NCBI RefSeq assembly: GCF_023507705.1
Contig: NZ_JALBGD010000001.1
Span: 372,001-436,000, forward strand
Length of the DNA: 64,000 nucleotides
From: Stappia sp. WLB 29
GTDB lineage: Bacteria; Pseudomonadota; Alphaproteobacteria; Rhizobiales; Stappiaceae
Direction of reading: 5' to 3'
The notes beneath the pieces are model-generated. The model was not told the DNA's origin. It saw nothing but the letters and a program-made list of their open reading frames with translations, and did no database searches. A program made the translations under genes and the position numbers. Positions 16,090-26,727 of the stretch are shown piece by piece (within the stretch, counting starts at the first letter, position 1; every line of letters begins with the position of its first letter).

Positions 16090-16956
16090 TCAGTCAAAGA
16101 CAAGCGCCAATCCGAAGTGGTCCCCGGCCGGCAGAACCAGACCTTCGGGCGCCTCCACGGCATCGAGCGATGCCTCCCGCAGCGTCCGCGCCAGACGGGC
16201 GCGGTCGCGGGCTCGCAGGCCGAGTGCGGCGATCGCCGAGCCGCCGGGACCGATCTCCGGTGCGTCGATGCCGTACAGCGAGGCAAAGGCTGCCGGCGGC
16301 ATCAGATGCAGCCGGCCGCGCGGCGTCTCGATGGTGATCCCGAGGCTGGTCGCGCGCATTTCCCGCCGGCCGGTGAAGGCGGCGTAGAAGATGTGCTGCT
16401 CGGCCGGCTCGTCGCAGACGATCACCACCGACTCGAGCGCGGTCACGCCGTTGGGGTGGGTCTGGTACTCGGCCGACCAGAAGTTCTCCGGATAGCGGTT
16501 CAGGCAGGTGAAGAAGCCGTGCTCGGGATCGCTGTCGTTGCGCACGAAGGTCAGGTCGAAGCCGACCTTGCGGATGCTCCCGTCGGGCAGCTTTGCCTCA
16601 CGGCCGAAGGAGAACGGCGCGTAGACATGCAGGCCGGCCTCTTCGAACTCGCGGCGATCGGCCGCCGGATCGCGGCTTTCCATCACCAGCATCGACACGC
16701 CCTCGCGCGTCTTCAGGAAATCGCGGTTGAACGCACCGAAGGAGAACGTGTCGCCCGCCGCTTCCGGGATCAGCGTCTCGTCGCCGATCCCCACGATCTC
16801 GATGAAGAACCCATCGAGCTGGACGAGATGGTTTTCCGTGCCCCAGGGATGGCGGGCGCGCGGCGTGAGGCGAAAGTCCAGCTTTTCCATGAAACGGGCG
16901 GCCGCGCCGAGATCGCGCACCGCCCAGACCACGTGATCGAAACCGCGTGCGGTCAT
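16090..16956 (-). CDS. VOC/glyoxalase-like superfamily protein with two repeats
   Basis: A 288-aa protein beginning MTARGFDHVVWAVRDLGAAA, the typical start of a vicinal-oxygen-chelate domain, with a second related module from about residue 160 (ALESVVIVCDEPAEQHIFY and ETPRGRLHLMPP). The arrangement resembles the Glyoxalase_3-like family of uncharacterised bacterial proteins. Candidate metal ligands are His8 and the Glu in FFIEIVGIG. Reaction and substrate are unknown. It sits between pyrG and the RND operon and may be monocistronic. Confidence 0.75.
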   Translation of the reverse strand: MTARGFDHVVWAVRDLGAAARFMEKLDFRLTPRARHPWGTENHLVQLDGFFIEIVGIGDETLIPEAAGDTFSFGAFNRDFLKTREGVSMLVMESRDPAADRREFEEAGLHVYAPFSFGREAKLPDGSIRKVGFDLTFVRNDSDPEHGFFTCLNRYPENFWSAEYQTHPNGVTALESVVIVCDEPAEQHIFYAAFTGRREMRATSLGITIETPRGRLHLMPPAAFASLYGIDAPEIGPGGSAIAALGLRARDRARLARTLREASLDAVEAPEGLVLPAGDHFGLALVFD

Positions 16957-17019
16957 AGTTCTCTCCCCTGCCCCTTTGCCTCTGGCCTGTCCCGAGCGGA
17001 ACGGCCGGCCCGGTCCCGA

Positions 17020-18768
<1,749 letters not shown>

Positions 18769-19137
18769 TTACTGCGCCGCCGGAACCTGCGGTCCGGAGG
18801 GCGTCTCGGGCGGACGCAACTGGTCGAGGATGCCGTTGCCAGAACCCGACGTTCCCTCGCCGGCCGGCGCGCTCTGCGTACCGGGCACCGCATCCAGGAT
18901 CGAGGCCGGACGGTCGCCGTTCTTGGCCAGCAGCGCAAGACCCAGCGAGGTCGCGAAGAAGACCGCAGCCAGAATCGCCGTTGCGCGGGTCAGCACGTTG
19001 CCGCTGCCGCGGCTGGACATCATCCCGCCGCCGCCGCCGCCGATGCCCAGGGCACCACCCTCGGAACGCTGCAGGAGAACCACCAGGACGAGCGCAAGCA
19101 CGACCATGAGATGAATAACGATGACAACGGTTTCCAT
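18769..19137 (-). CDS. secG: SecG, preprotein translocase subunit
   Basis: Small subunit of the SecYEG translocon. The 122-aa protein has two membrane helices (VVIVIHLMVVLALVLVVLL and ATAILAAVFFATSLGLALL) joined by the typical LLQRSEGGALGIGGGGGGMM loop. It carries a long polar, Pro/Ser-rich C-terminal tail common in Alphaproteobacteria. The start is the ATG giving METVVIVIH; a TTG two codons upstream is possible. It precedes pyrG and follows tpiA, as in many Hyphomicrobiales. Confidence 0.93.
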   Translation of the reverse strand: METVVIVIHLMVVLALVLVVLLQRSEGGALGIGGGGGGMMSSRGSGNVLTRATAILAAVFFATSLGLALLAKNGDRPASILDAVPGTQSAPAGEGTSGSGNGILDQLRPPETPSGPQVPAAQ

Positions 19138-19270
19138 CGACAACCAGTCTTTCGTGTTCGGATTGCAGCGGGTTCTACACCAATGCCGTCACGGTTTCCA
19201 CCCTTGATCGGCCCCGACTGCACTCATGGCAGCCCCCTGCCGGCCGCATGGCAAAAGGTTTGCCGGCGGA

Positions 19271-20029
19271 TCAGCCGGCGGCCTTTGCGATCGCAAGGAA
19301 ATCCGAGGCCTTCAGGCTGGCGCCGCCGACAAGCGCGCCGTCGACATTGTCGACCGACAGCAGCTCGCCGGCATTGGCCGGCTTCACCGAGCCGCCGTAA
19401 AGCAGCCGGATCGACGCGGCCGAAGGCCCGAACCGTCCCTGCAGTTCCTTGCGCATATAGGCATGCATCTCGGCCACGTCATCCACCGTCGGCGTCAGGC
19501 CGGTGCCGATGGCCCAGACCGGCTCGTAGGCAACGACCAGCCGGGCGCCGTCCGCCCCCTCCGGCACCGAGCCGGCAAGCTGTGCGCCGACCACCTCGAG
19601 GGCCTTGCCGGCCTTGCGCTCGGCTTCCGTCTCGCCGACGCAGACGATGGCGACGAGACCCGCCCGCCACGCGGCCTCCGCCTTGGCCCGCACCAGCGCG
19701 TCGCTCTCGCCGTGATCGGCCCGGCGCTCGGAATGGCCGACGATGACCCAGCGCGCACCGGAATCGGCCAGCATCTCGGCCGAGATGTCGCCCGTGTGGG
19801 CGCCGCTCGCCGCCGGGTGGCAGTCCTGGCCGCCGATGCTGAGACCGCTGTCGCCGGCCGCAGCCGCCGCCGCCGCGACCAGCGTCGCGGGCGGGCAGAT
19901 CGCAAGATCGACCGAAGCCGCCAGACCGCCGGCGGCCGCCTCCGCCATCGAGCGCAGCTCGCCGAGCGACGTCGCCAGCCCGTTCATCTTCCAGTTTCCG
20001 GCGATCAGCGGCGTGTTCTTCTGGGTCAT
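19271..20029 (-). CDS. tpiA: Triosephosphate isomerase
   Basis: Glycolytic and gluconeogenic isomerase of dihydroxyacetone phosphate and glyceraldehyde 3-phosphate. The 252-aa TIM barrel shows all catalytic landmarks: GNWKMNG (Asn/Lys), the electrophilic His in VIVGHSERR, the base Glu in [13 protein letters not shown], and the phosphate loop [13 protein letters not shown]. The start [13 protein letters not shown] was preferred to an in-frame codon 18 residues upstream. It is divergent from ppiD across 258 nt. Confidence 0.97.
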   Translation of the reverse strand: MTQKNTPLIAGNWKMNGLATSLGELRSMAEAAAGGLAASVDLAICPPATLVAAAAAAAGDSGLSIGGQDCHPAASGAHTGDISAEMLADSGARWVIVGHSERRADHGESDALVRAKAEAAWRAGLVAIVCVGETEAERKAGKALEVVGAQLAGSVPEGADGARLVVAYEPVWAIGTGLTPTVDDVAEMHAYMRKELQGRFGPSAASIRLLYGGSVKPANAGELLSVDNVDGALVGGASLKASDFLAIAKAAG

Positions 20030-20287
20030 TTCGGCATCCTCGGCTGGCGTTCGGTCGGCGATGGGCGTGCCGGACGGGCACATTCAACGCCGGTGCTACC
20101 AGAATTTCCGCCTCGTTCAAGACGGTACGGCGCGAGCCGTTGCCCGAGCCTTTGCCCAAGCCATTGCCTGTACCTTGCCCCTGCCGGCCCGCATCTCTAT
20201 GATCCGGCCGCTCTCGCTCGGATCTTACCCAAGGTCCGGGCCGTATCCTGTTGCCCCGGTAACGCCCCAGTAACGACGGAATCTGCA

Positions 20288-22177
20288 ATGCTCGACACTC
20301 TGCGCAGCGGCGCAAAGTCATGGATTTCCAAACTCCTGATCGCTCTTCTCGTCATCAGCTTTGCGATCTGGGGCATTTCGGGTGATCTTCTCAATGTCGG
20401 CGGCGACCAGGTCGCGACCGTGGGCGACCGCAAGATCTCGATCGTCGAGTTCGACAATGCCTATCGGCGCGAGCTCGACACGATCGGCCGCAACATCGGA
20501 CGGCCGTTGTCGACCGTCGAGGGCGCCTCGCTCGGCATTCCCGCACAGGTGCTCGGCCGCCTGATCGCCGAAGCCGCGCTGAACGAGACCGCGGACGAGT
20601 ACAATCTCGGCATTTCCGACCAGGAACTGGTGCGCCTCATCCAGGAGGCCCCGGCCTTCCAGGCGCCGGGCGGCGGCTTCGACCGCGCCCTGCTGTCGCG
20701 CGTGCTGCAGGCCAACGGCCTGACCGAGGACGCCTTCGTCGCCGAGCGCCGGCTGCTGGAGGAGCGCCGCCAGATCGCCGATGCGATCAGCGGCGGTCTT
20801 GCGACGCCTGCGGCGATGCTGGAGGCGTTCCACCAGCATGCAAACGAGGAGCGCAGCGTCGACTACGTGGAATTCGGCGTCGACCAGGCGGGCGAGATTC
20901 CCGCCCCGACGGACAGCGAGCTTTCGACCTATTTCGAGGCCAACCAGGACACGTTCCGCGCACCCGAGTACCGCAAGGTCGCGCTGCTGCCGCTGACGCC
21001 CGAGCGCCTGGCGCGCCCGGACGAGGTCAGCGAGGACGACGTGCGCCAGGAATACGAGGCCTCCGGCGACCGTTTCGGCGAGCCGGAGCGCCGCCGCATC
21101 CTGCAGATCCCGCTGGGCGATGCGGCCGCGGTCGAAGCGGCCCGCACCGCCCTTTCCGAAGGCAAGACCTTCGACGACATTCTCGCCGAGCGCGGCCTGA
21201 CGGAAGCGCAGGTGGAACTCGGCACCATGGCCCGCACGGACCTGCTCGACCCGGCCATCGCCGAGGCCGCCTTCGCGCTTGGCGAAGGCGAGACCTCCGG
21301 CATCGTCGAGGGCCGCCTGACCTCCGTCCTGCTCAAGGTCGCCGAGATCACAGAGGCGCACCAGTCGCCGCTGGAGGAGGTCGCTCCCGAGCTGCGCAAG
21401 GAGATCGCCCTGCGCCTTGCGACGCGCGAGGTGCTGGACCTGCATGACGAGATCGAGGACGCGCGCGCCGGCGGCGCGACGCTGCAGGAGGTCGCCGAGC
21501 GATTCTCCCTGACCCTCGACACGCCGGCCGCCTTCGACAGCGCCGGCAAGGACGAGGTCGGCAACGCGGTCCAGCTGCCGGATGCCGACGACCTGATCTC
21601 CGACGTGTTCGAGAGCGATGTCGGCATCGAGGCCGACATGCTGCAGCTCGGCCGCGACGGGTTCCTGTGGTTCGAGGTGCAGGAAGTCGTGCCGGCCCGC
21701 GACCGCACGCTGGACGAGGTACGCCAGCAGGTCGTCGACGCCTGGACCGCGCAGCAGCGCACCGAGCGTCTCGACGATCTGGCAGAATCCATCGTCGAAG
21801 AGGTCCGCGGCGGCAAGTCGCTGCAGGACGTCGCCACCGAGCGCGGCCTCAACGTTGCCTCCGCGACCGGCATCAAGCGCAGCGGCGCCAACGGCCCCCT
21901 GCCCGCCTCCGCCATTCCCGATGTCTTCTCGGGTCCCGTCGGCACGCTCGGCAGCGCCGCACGCGAGGATGGACGCCGCCTCGTCTTCCGCGTGACCGGC
22001 GCCAATGCCCCGGCCTTCTTCCGCGAGGCCGGCGAGATCGCCGCGCTCGACCAGCGGCTGGCCGAGGCGCTGCAGAACTCGGTCATCGGCCAGTATGTCG
22101 GCGAGCGCGAGGCGCGTCTCGGTGTCAGTGTCAACCAGGCCAACATCAACCGGGTGCTCGGCCAGGGCGGCAGCTGA
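20288..22177 (+). CDS. ppiD: PpiD-like periplasmic folding chaperone / prolyl isomerase
   Basis: Membrane-anchored periplasmic chaperone that assists proteins leaving the Sec translocon. The 629-aa protein has a short cytoplasmic start ([20 protein letters not shown]), one transmembrane helix (about residues 14-32), a SurA-like N-domain ([19 protein letters not shown] onward), a degenerate parvulin domain in the middle ([18 protein letters not shown]) and a helical C-domain. The parvulin region looks divergent, so isomerase activity is uncertain. The start ATG follows a short non-coding leader and is divergent from tpiA. trpD begins 34 nt downstream. Confidence 0.9.
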   Translation: MLDTLRSGAKSWISKLLIALLVISFAIWGISGDLLNVGGDQVATVGDRKISIVEFDNAYRRELDTIGRNIGRPLSTVEGASLGIPAQVLGRLIAEAALNETADEYNLGISDQELVRLIQEAPAFQAPGGGFDRALLSRVLQANGLTEDAFVAERRLLEERRQIADAISGGLATPAAMLEAFHQHANEERSVDYVEFGVDQAGEIPAPTDSELSTYFEANQDTFRAPEYRKVALLPLTPERLARPDEVSEDDVRQEYEASGDRFGEPERRRILQIPLGDAAAVEAARTALSEGKTFDDILAERGLTEAQVELGTMARTDLLDPAIAEAAFALGEGETSGIVEGRLTSVLLKVAEITEAHQSPLEEVAPELRKEIALRLATREVLDLHDEIEDARAGGATLQEVAERFSLTLDTPAAFDSAGKDEVGNAVQLPDADDLISDVFESDVGIEADMLQLGRDGFLWFEVQEVVPARDRTLDEVRQQVVDAWTAQQRTERLDDLAESIVEEVRGGKSLQDVATERGLNVASATGIKRSGANGPLPASAIPDVFSGPVGTLGSAAREDGRRLVFRVTGANAPAFFREAGEIAALDQRLAEALQNSVIGQYVGEREARLGVSVNQANINRVLGQGGS

Positions 22178-22211
22178 TGCCGCCCCGGGTCCCTTTCGGG
22201 AGGACGTCGAT

Positions 22212-23240
22212 TTGAGCAACCTCAAGACCCTGATCGCCAAGGCCGCCGACGGGCACGCCCTGTCGCGCGCCGAGGCCCAGTCCGCCTTCGACATCATCAT
22301 GTCGGGTGCGGCGACCCCGGCACAGATCGGCGGCTTCCTGATGGCGCTGCGGGTGCGCGGCGAGACCGTCGACGAGATCGCCGGCGCCGTCGCGACGATG
22401 CGCTCCAAGATGGTCCCGGTCTCCGCCCCGGCCGATGCGGTCGACGTGGTGGGCACCGGGGGCGATGCCTCGGGCAGCTACAACATCTCCACCTGCTCGG
22501 CCTTCGTGGTCGCCGGTTGCGGCGTTCCTGTCGCCAAGCACGGCAACCGCTCGCTGTCGTCGAAATCGGGCGCCGCCGACGTGCTGGCCGCGCTCGGCGT
22601 CGACATCGACATCGGCCCGGCGCAGATTTCCCGCTGCATCCGCGAGGCGGGCCTCGGCTTCATGTTCGCGCCGAACCACCATTCGGCGATGAAGCATGTC
22701 GGCCCGGCACGCACCGAGCTCGGCACCCGCACGATCTTCAACCTGCTCGGCCCGCTGTCCAATCCGGCCGGCGTCAAGCGCCAGATGGTCGGCGTCTTCG
22801 CCCCGCAATGGGTGGAGCCGATCGCCCGGGTGCTGGCCGCCCTCGGCTCCGAATCCGCCTGGGTCGTGCACGGCTCCGACGGCCTCGACGAGATCACCAC
22901 GACCGGCCCGACCCGCGTCGCCGCTCTGGAGAACGGCGAGGTCCGCCTGTTCGAGATCTCGCCGCAGGATGTCGGCCTTTCGGTCCACCAGCCTGCCGAC
23001 CTGAAGGGAGGCGAGGCGCCGGAAAACGCCGTCGCCCTCAAGGCCGTGCTGGAAGGCGAGAAGTCCGCCTATCGCGACACGGTCCTGATGAATGCCGGCG
23101 CGACGCTGGTGGTCGCCGGCCGCGCGCCGACCCTTGCCGAGGGCGTCGCGATGGCCGCGAACGCCATCGACAGCGGCAATGCGCTGGCCCGGCTGTCGCG
23201 CCTCGTCGAGGTGTCGAACGAGGTGCGTGGCGATGGCTGA
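22212..23240 (+). CDS. trpD: Anthranilate phosphoribosyltransferase
   Basis: Second step of tryptophan synthesis, joining anthranilate to PRPP. The 342-aa protein has the PRPP-binding [18 protein letters not shown], the [21 protein letters not shown] loop and the anthranilate-binding [20 protein letters not shown]. The start is a TTG (giving [13 protein letters not shown]) with a GGGAGG ribosome site eight bases upstream; an ATG in another frame nearby is not usable. It overlaps trpC by eight bases, so the two are coupled. Confidence 0.96.
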   Translation: MSNLKTLIAKAADGHALSRAEAQSAFDIIMSGAATPAQIGGFLMALRVRGETVDEIAGAVATMRSKMVPVSAPADAVDVVGTGGDASGSYNISTCSAFVVAGCGVPVAKHGNRSLSSKSGAADVLAALGVDIDIGPAQISRCIREAGLGFMFAPNHHSAMKHVGPARTELGTRTIFNLLGPLSNPAGVKRQMVGVFAPQWVEPIARVLAALGSESAWVVHGSDGLDEITTTGPTRVAALENGEVRLFEISPQDVGLSVHQPADLKGGEAPENAVALKAVLEGEKSAYRDTVLMNAGATLVVAGRAPTLAEGVAMAANAIDSGNALARLSRLVEVSNEVRGDG

Positions 23241-24042
23241 CATCCTGGAAAAGATCGGCGCCTACAAGCGCCAGGAGATCGCCGCTGCCAAGGCCGCCGT
23301 GCCGCAGGCCGAGATCGAGCGGCGCGCCGCCGAGGCCGACGCTCCGCGCGGTTTCCTGAACGCGCTGCGCGCCCACAAGGACGCCGGCGAGTTCGGCCTG
23401 ATCGCCGAGATCAAGAAGGCAAGCCCCTCCAAGGGCCTGATCCGCGCCGACTTCGACCCGCCGGCGCTGGCCCGCGCCTATGAGGCGGGCGGTGCCGCCT
23501 GCCTCTCCGTGCTGACCGACACCCCGTCCTTCCAGGGCGCGCCGGAGTTTCTGGTCGCGGCCCGCGCCGCCACGTCGCTGCCGGCTCTGCGCAAGGATTT
23601 CCTCTACGATACCTATCAGGTGTTCGAGGCCCGCGCCTGGGGCGCCGACTGCATCCTGATCATCATGGCCGCCGTCGACGATGCGCTGGCCGCCGACCTG
23701 GAAGCCACCGCCTTCGGCCTCGGCATGGACGTGCTGGTCGAGGTGCACGATGCGGACGAGCTGGAGCGCGCGCTGCGCCTCGCCTCGCCGATGATCGGCA
23801 TCAACAACCGCAACCTGAAGACCTTCGAGACGCGGTTGGAAACCAGCGAGGACCTGGCCGGGATGATCCCGGACGACCGCCTCGTCGTCGGCGAATCGGG
23901 CCTCTTCACCCCGCAGGACCTTGCGCGGATGGAGCGCTGCGGCATCTCCACCTTCCTGATCGGCGAGAGCCTGATGCGCCAGGACGACGTGACGGGTGCG
24001 ACGCGCGCGCTGCTGGCGCGTCCCGGCCTTGCGGCGGAGTAG
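23233..24042 (+). CDS. trpC: Indole-3-glycerol phosphate synthase
   Basis: TIM-barrel enzyme of tryptophan synthesis that closes the indole ring. The 269-aa product shows [16 protein letters not shown] (catalytic Lys), [21 protein letters not shown] (second Lys, Asp), [11 protein letters not shown] and VGESGLF, all family signatures. Translation probably depends on trpD because the start lies inside the trpD end. It is not fused to trpF, unlike the enterobacterial enzyme. Confidence 0.97.
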   Translation: MADILEKIGAYKRQEIAAAKAAVPQAEIERRAAEADAPRGFLNALRAHKDAGEFGLIAEIKKASPSKGLIRADFDPPALARAYEAGGAACLSVLTDTPSFQGAPEFLVAARAATSLPALRKDFLYDTYQVFEARAWGADCILIIMAAVDDALAADLEATAFGLGMDVLVEVHDADELERALRLASPMIGINNRNLKTFETRLETSEDLAGMIPDDRLVVGESGLFTPQDLARMERCGISTFLIGESLMRQDDVTGATRALLARPGLAAE

Positions 24043-24045
24043 GAC

Positions 24046-24567
24046 ATGGCCGGCGACCCTTCTGGCGACGTGTCTGCGCGCCTGACCCATCTGGACGAGA
24101 GCGGCGCGGCCAACATGGTCGACGTCTCGACCAAGGAGGTCACCTCCCGCGAGGCGCGGGCCGAAGGCCATGTGCGCATGAAGCCGGAAACGCTGGCGCT
24201 GATCCTGTCCGGTTCGGCCAAGAAGGGCGATGTCATCGCCACCGCCCGCATTGCCGGGATCATGGCCGCCAAGCGCACCCACGAGCTGGTGCCGCTCTGC
24301 CATCCGCTGCTGCTGTCCAAGGTCGCCGTCGACATCGTGCCGGACGAGGCGCTTCCCGGCCTGCGCGTCACCGCGATGGCCCGCGTTTCGGGCCAGACCG
24401 GCGTCGAGATGGAGGCGCTAACCGCCTGTTCGGTCACGTGTCTCACGATCTACGACATGGCCAAGGCCGTCGACCGCGGCATGACCATCGGCGGCATCCG
24501 CGTTCTCGCCAAGTCCGGCGGCAAGTCCGGCGACTGGACCGCGGCAAGCGAAACGCAACCTGGCTGA
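24046..24567 (+). CDS. moaC: Cyclic pyranopterin monophosphate synthase MoaC
   Basis: Forms cyclic pyranopterin monophosphate in molybdenum-cofactor synthesis. The 173-aa protein contains [20 protein letters not shown], the active-site segment [19 protein letters not shown] and [20 protein letters not shown], all conserved. It begins 3 nt after trpC and precedes moeA by 17 nt. The trpDC-moaC-moeA-lexA order is common in Hyphomicrobiales. Confidence 0.97.
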   Translation: MAGDPSGDVSARLTHLDESGAANMVDVSTKEVTSREARAEGHVRMKPETLALILSGSAKKGDVIATARIAGIMAAKRTHELVPLCHPLLLSKVAVDIVPDEALPGLRVTAMARVSGQTGVEMEALTACSVTCLTIYDMAKAVDRGMTIGGIRVLAKSGGKSGDWTAASETQPG

Positions 24568-24584
24568 CATGAGGCACGGCTGAC

Positions 24585-25799
24585 ATGGCGCTGATCTCGG
24601 TCGACGAAGCCCTGTCGCGACTTCTCGCAGGCGTCGTGCCGCTCGGGTCCGAGACCGCCTCCCTCGCCATGGCCAACGGCCGCATCCTTGCCGCCGACCT
24701 TGCCGCGACCCGCACCCAGCCGCCCTTCGCTGCCTCCGCCATGGACGGCTATGCGGTGCGCGCGGCCGACATCGCCGCGGTTCCCGCAACGCTGAAGCTG
24801 ATCGGCGAAGCTCCTGCGGGCCGCGCCTTCACCGGTGCCATCAAGGCGGGCGAGACCGTGCGGATCTTCACCGGTGCGCCGCTTCCCGAAGGCAGCGACA
24901 CGATCCTGATCCAGGAGAACACGACTCGCGACGGCGAGCGCGTCACCGCGCTGGAAAGCGCGCCGTCGGGCAAGTTCGTGCGCCCCGCCGGGCTCGATTT
25001 CAAGGCCGGCGAGACGCTGCTCGCCGCCGGAACGCGGCTCGACTATCGCCGCCTGGCCCTCGCCGCCGCCATGAACCACCCCGTGCTGGAGCTGCGCCGC
25101 CGGCCGAAGGTGGCGATCCTGGCGACGGGCGACGAACTGGTCGAGCCGGGCGAGCAGCCGGGGCCGGACCAGATCATCGCCTCCAACCATGCGGGCATCG
25201 CCGCCCTGGTCGAGGATTGCGGCGGCGAGCCATTGCAGCTCGGCATCGCCTCCGACCGGCGCGAGCATATCGCCGAGAAGATCGCCGAGGCGCGCGCGGC
25301 CCGAGCCGACATTCTCGTGACGCTCGGCGGGGCCTCCGTCGGCGATCACGACCTGGTGCAGGAAGTGCTTGCCGCCTCCGGCATGGAACTCGGCTTCTGG
25401 CGCATCGCCATGCGGCCGGGCAAGCCGCTGATGGCCGGGCGGCTCGAGAACATGCGCGTGCTCGGCCTGCCGGGCAACCCGGTCTCCAGCCTCGTCTGCG
25501 GCGTTCTCTTCCTGCGCCCGCTGATCGACGCCCTGCTCGGCCGCCCGCCGCGCCGGCGCGACGCCGAACTGCTGCCGCTGGCCGCCGATATCGGCGGCAA
25601 CGACCAGCGCGAGGACTATCTGAGGGCCCGCATCCTGCGCCAGGACGACGGCACGGAGCGCGTCGCCCCGTTCGAGCGGCAGGACTCCTCCATGCTGGCA
25701 ACGCTCACCCGCGCCGATGCGCTGGTGGTGCGCCCGCCGCACGCCGCCCCCCTGCCCGCCGGCACGCCGGTGCCGGTGCTGCGCCTGCCCCAGGGCTGA
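24585..25799 (+). CDS. moeA: Molybdopterin molybdenumtransferase MoeA
   Basis: Inserts molybdate into adenylylated molybdopterin, completing the basic cofactor. The 404-aa protein shows the N-terminal SAMDGYAVRAADI, GAPLPEGSDTILIQE, the central-domain ATGDELVEPGEQPGPDQI and VTLGGASVGDHDLV, and the C-terminal GLPGNPVSSLVCGVLF. It is the last gene of the trpD-trpC-moaC-moeA run; lexA follows after a 175-nt control region. Confidence 0.97.
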   Translation: MALISVDEALSRLLAGVVPLGSETASLAMANGRILAADLAATRTQPPFAASAMDGYAVRAADIAAVPATLKLIGEAPAGRAFTGAIKAGETVRIFTGAPLPEGSDTILIQENTTRDGERVTALESAPSGKFVRPAGLDFKAGETLLAAGTRLDYRRLALAAAMNHPVLELRRRPKVAILATGDELVEPGEQPGPDQIIASNHAGIAALVEDCGGEPLQLGIASDRREHIAEKIAEARAARADILVTLGGASVGDHDLVQEVLAASGMELGFWRIAMRPGKPLMAGRLENMRVLGLPGNPVSSLVCGVLFLRPLIDALLGRPPRRRDAELLPLAADIGGNDQREDYLRARILRQDDGTERVAPFERQDSSMLATLTRADALVVRPPHAAPLPAGTPVPVLRLPQG

Positions 25800-25849
25800 G
25801 CAGCCCCCGGTCTCGCCGCTTCCCGTTTCGTTCCTCCATGGGCATTGTG

Positions 25850-25864
25850 GAACAAGGCAGGAAC
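25850..25864. promoter_or_regulatory. LexA box 1 of the lexA promoter
   Basis: GAAC-N7-GAAC, the exact reverse complement of the alphaproteobacterial LexA site GTTC-N7-GTTC. It fills the spacer of a likely promoter (TTGTGG at 25845-25850, 17 bp, TAGACT at 25868-25873), where LexA binding would block RNA polymerase. Confidence 0.85.
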
Positions 25865-25875
25865 GGTTAGACTAT

Positions 25876-25890
25876 GTTCATGATTTGTAC
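25876..25890. promoter_or_regulatory. LexA box 2 of the lexA promoter
   Basis: GTTC-N7-GTAC, seven of eight consensus positions, just downstream of the putative -10 element and 11 bp after box 1. With box 1 it makes a tandem operator for autoregulation of lexA. Confidence 0.75.
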
Positions 25891-25974
25891 ATAGCCTGAG
25901 TCGCAGGCGGCGATCGGCAGCAGCCGGCCGGCATCGGCCCGGCATTGCGAGCCAGAGCGGGGGGACCCAAGCGC

Positions 25975-26691
25975 ATGTTGACGCGCAAGCAGCACGAATT
26001 GCTCCTGTTCATCCACGAGAGGCTGAAGGAAACCGGCGTTCCTCCCTCGTTCGACGAGATGAAGGACGCGCTCGACCTGCGGTCCAAATCGGGCATCCAC
26101 CGGCTGATCACCGCGCTGGAGGAGCGCGGCTTCATTCGTCGCCTGCCCAATCGTGCCCGCGCGTTGGAGATCGTCAAGCTGCCGGAATCCGTCGCGCCGG
26201 GCCTTGCCTCGCAGCGCGGCCAGGGCTTCTCGCCCTCCGTCATCGAAGGTTCCCGGGGCAAGACGCCGCCGGTGGAACGGGTCCCCGCCCCGCCGCCCGC
26301 GGCCAACGACAGCGTCGAGATCCCCGTCATGGGCCGCATCGCCGCCGGCGTGCCGATCGAGGCGATCCAGTCCCACAGCCACACCATCGCCATGCCGGCC
26401 GACCTGCTCGGAAACGGCGATCATTACGCGCTGGAAGTGCGCGGCGATTCCATGATCGAGGCAGGCATTCTCGACGGCGACACCGTGGTGATCCGACGCT
26501 CCGACAGCGCCGACAGCGGCGACATCGTCGTCGCCCTGATCGACGACGAGGAAGCGACGCTGAAGCGCCTGCGCAAGAAGGGCGCCTCCGTTGCACTGGA
26601 GGCCGCCAATCCGGCCTACGAGACCCGCATCTTCGGCCCTGGCCGCGTGCGCATCCAGGGCAAGCTCGTGTCGCTGTTCCGCCGCTACTGA
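25975..26691 (+). CDS. lexA: LexA, SOS response repressor
   Basis: Repressor of DNA-damage genes that cleaves itself when RecA is activated. The 238-aa protein has the N-terminal winged helix ([20 protein letters not shown]; recognition region [20 protein letters not shown]) and a C-terminal S24 protease-like domain. Cleavage site Ala124-Gly125 lies in [11 protein letters not shown], the nucleophile Ser159 in [11 protein letters not shown] and Lys197 in EEATLKRL. The start MLTRKQ is the conserved N-terminus; an ATG ten codons upstream is rejected. Two LexA boxes precede it, so it is autoregulated. Confidence 0.98.
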   Translation: MLTRKQHELLLFIHERLKETGVPPSFDEMKDALDLRSKSGIHRLITALEERGFIRRLPNRARALEIVKLPESVAPGLASQRGQGFSPSVIEGSRGKTPPVERVPAPPPAANDSVEIPVMGRIAAGVPIEAIQSHSHTIAMPADLLGNGDHYALEVRGDSMIEAGILDGDTVVIRRSDSADSGDIVVALIDDEEATLKRLRKKGASVALEAANPAYETRIFGPGRVRIQGKLVSLFRRY

Positions 26692-26727
26692 GGGCGCGCG
26701 CCGGATGTGTGACCCGGCGCTGAACGG

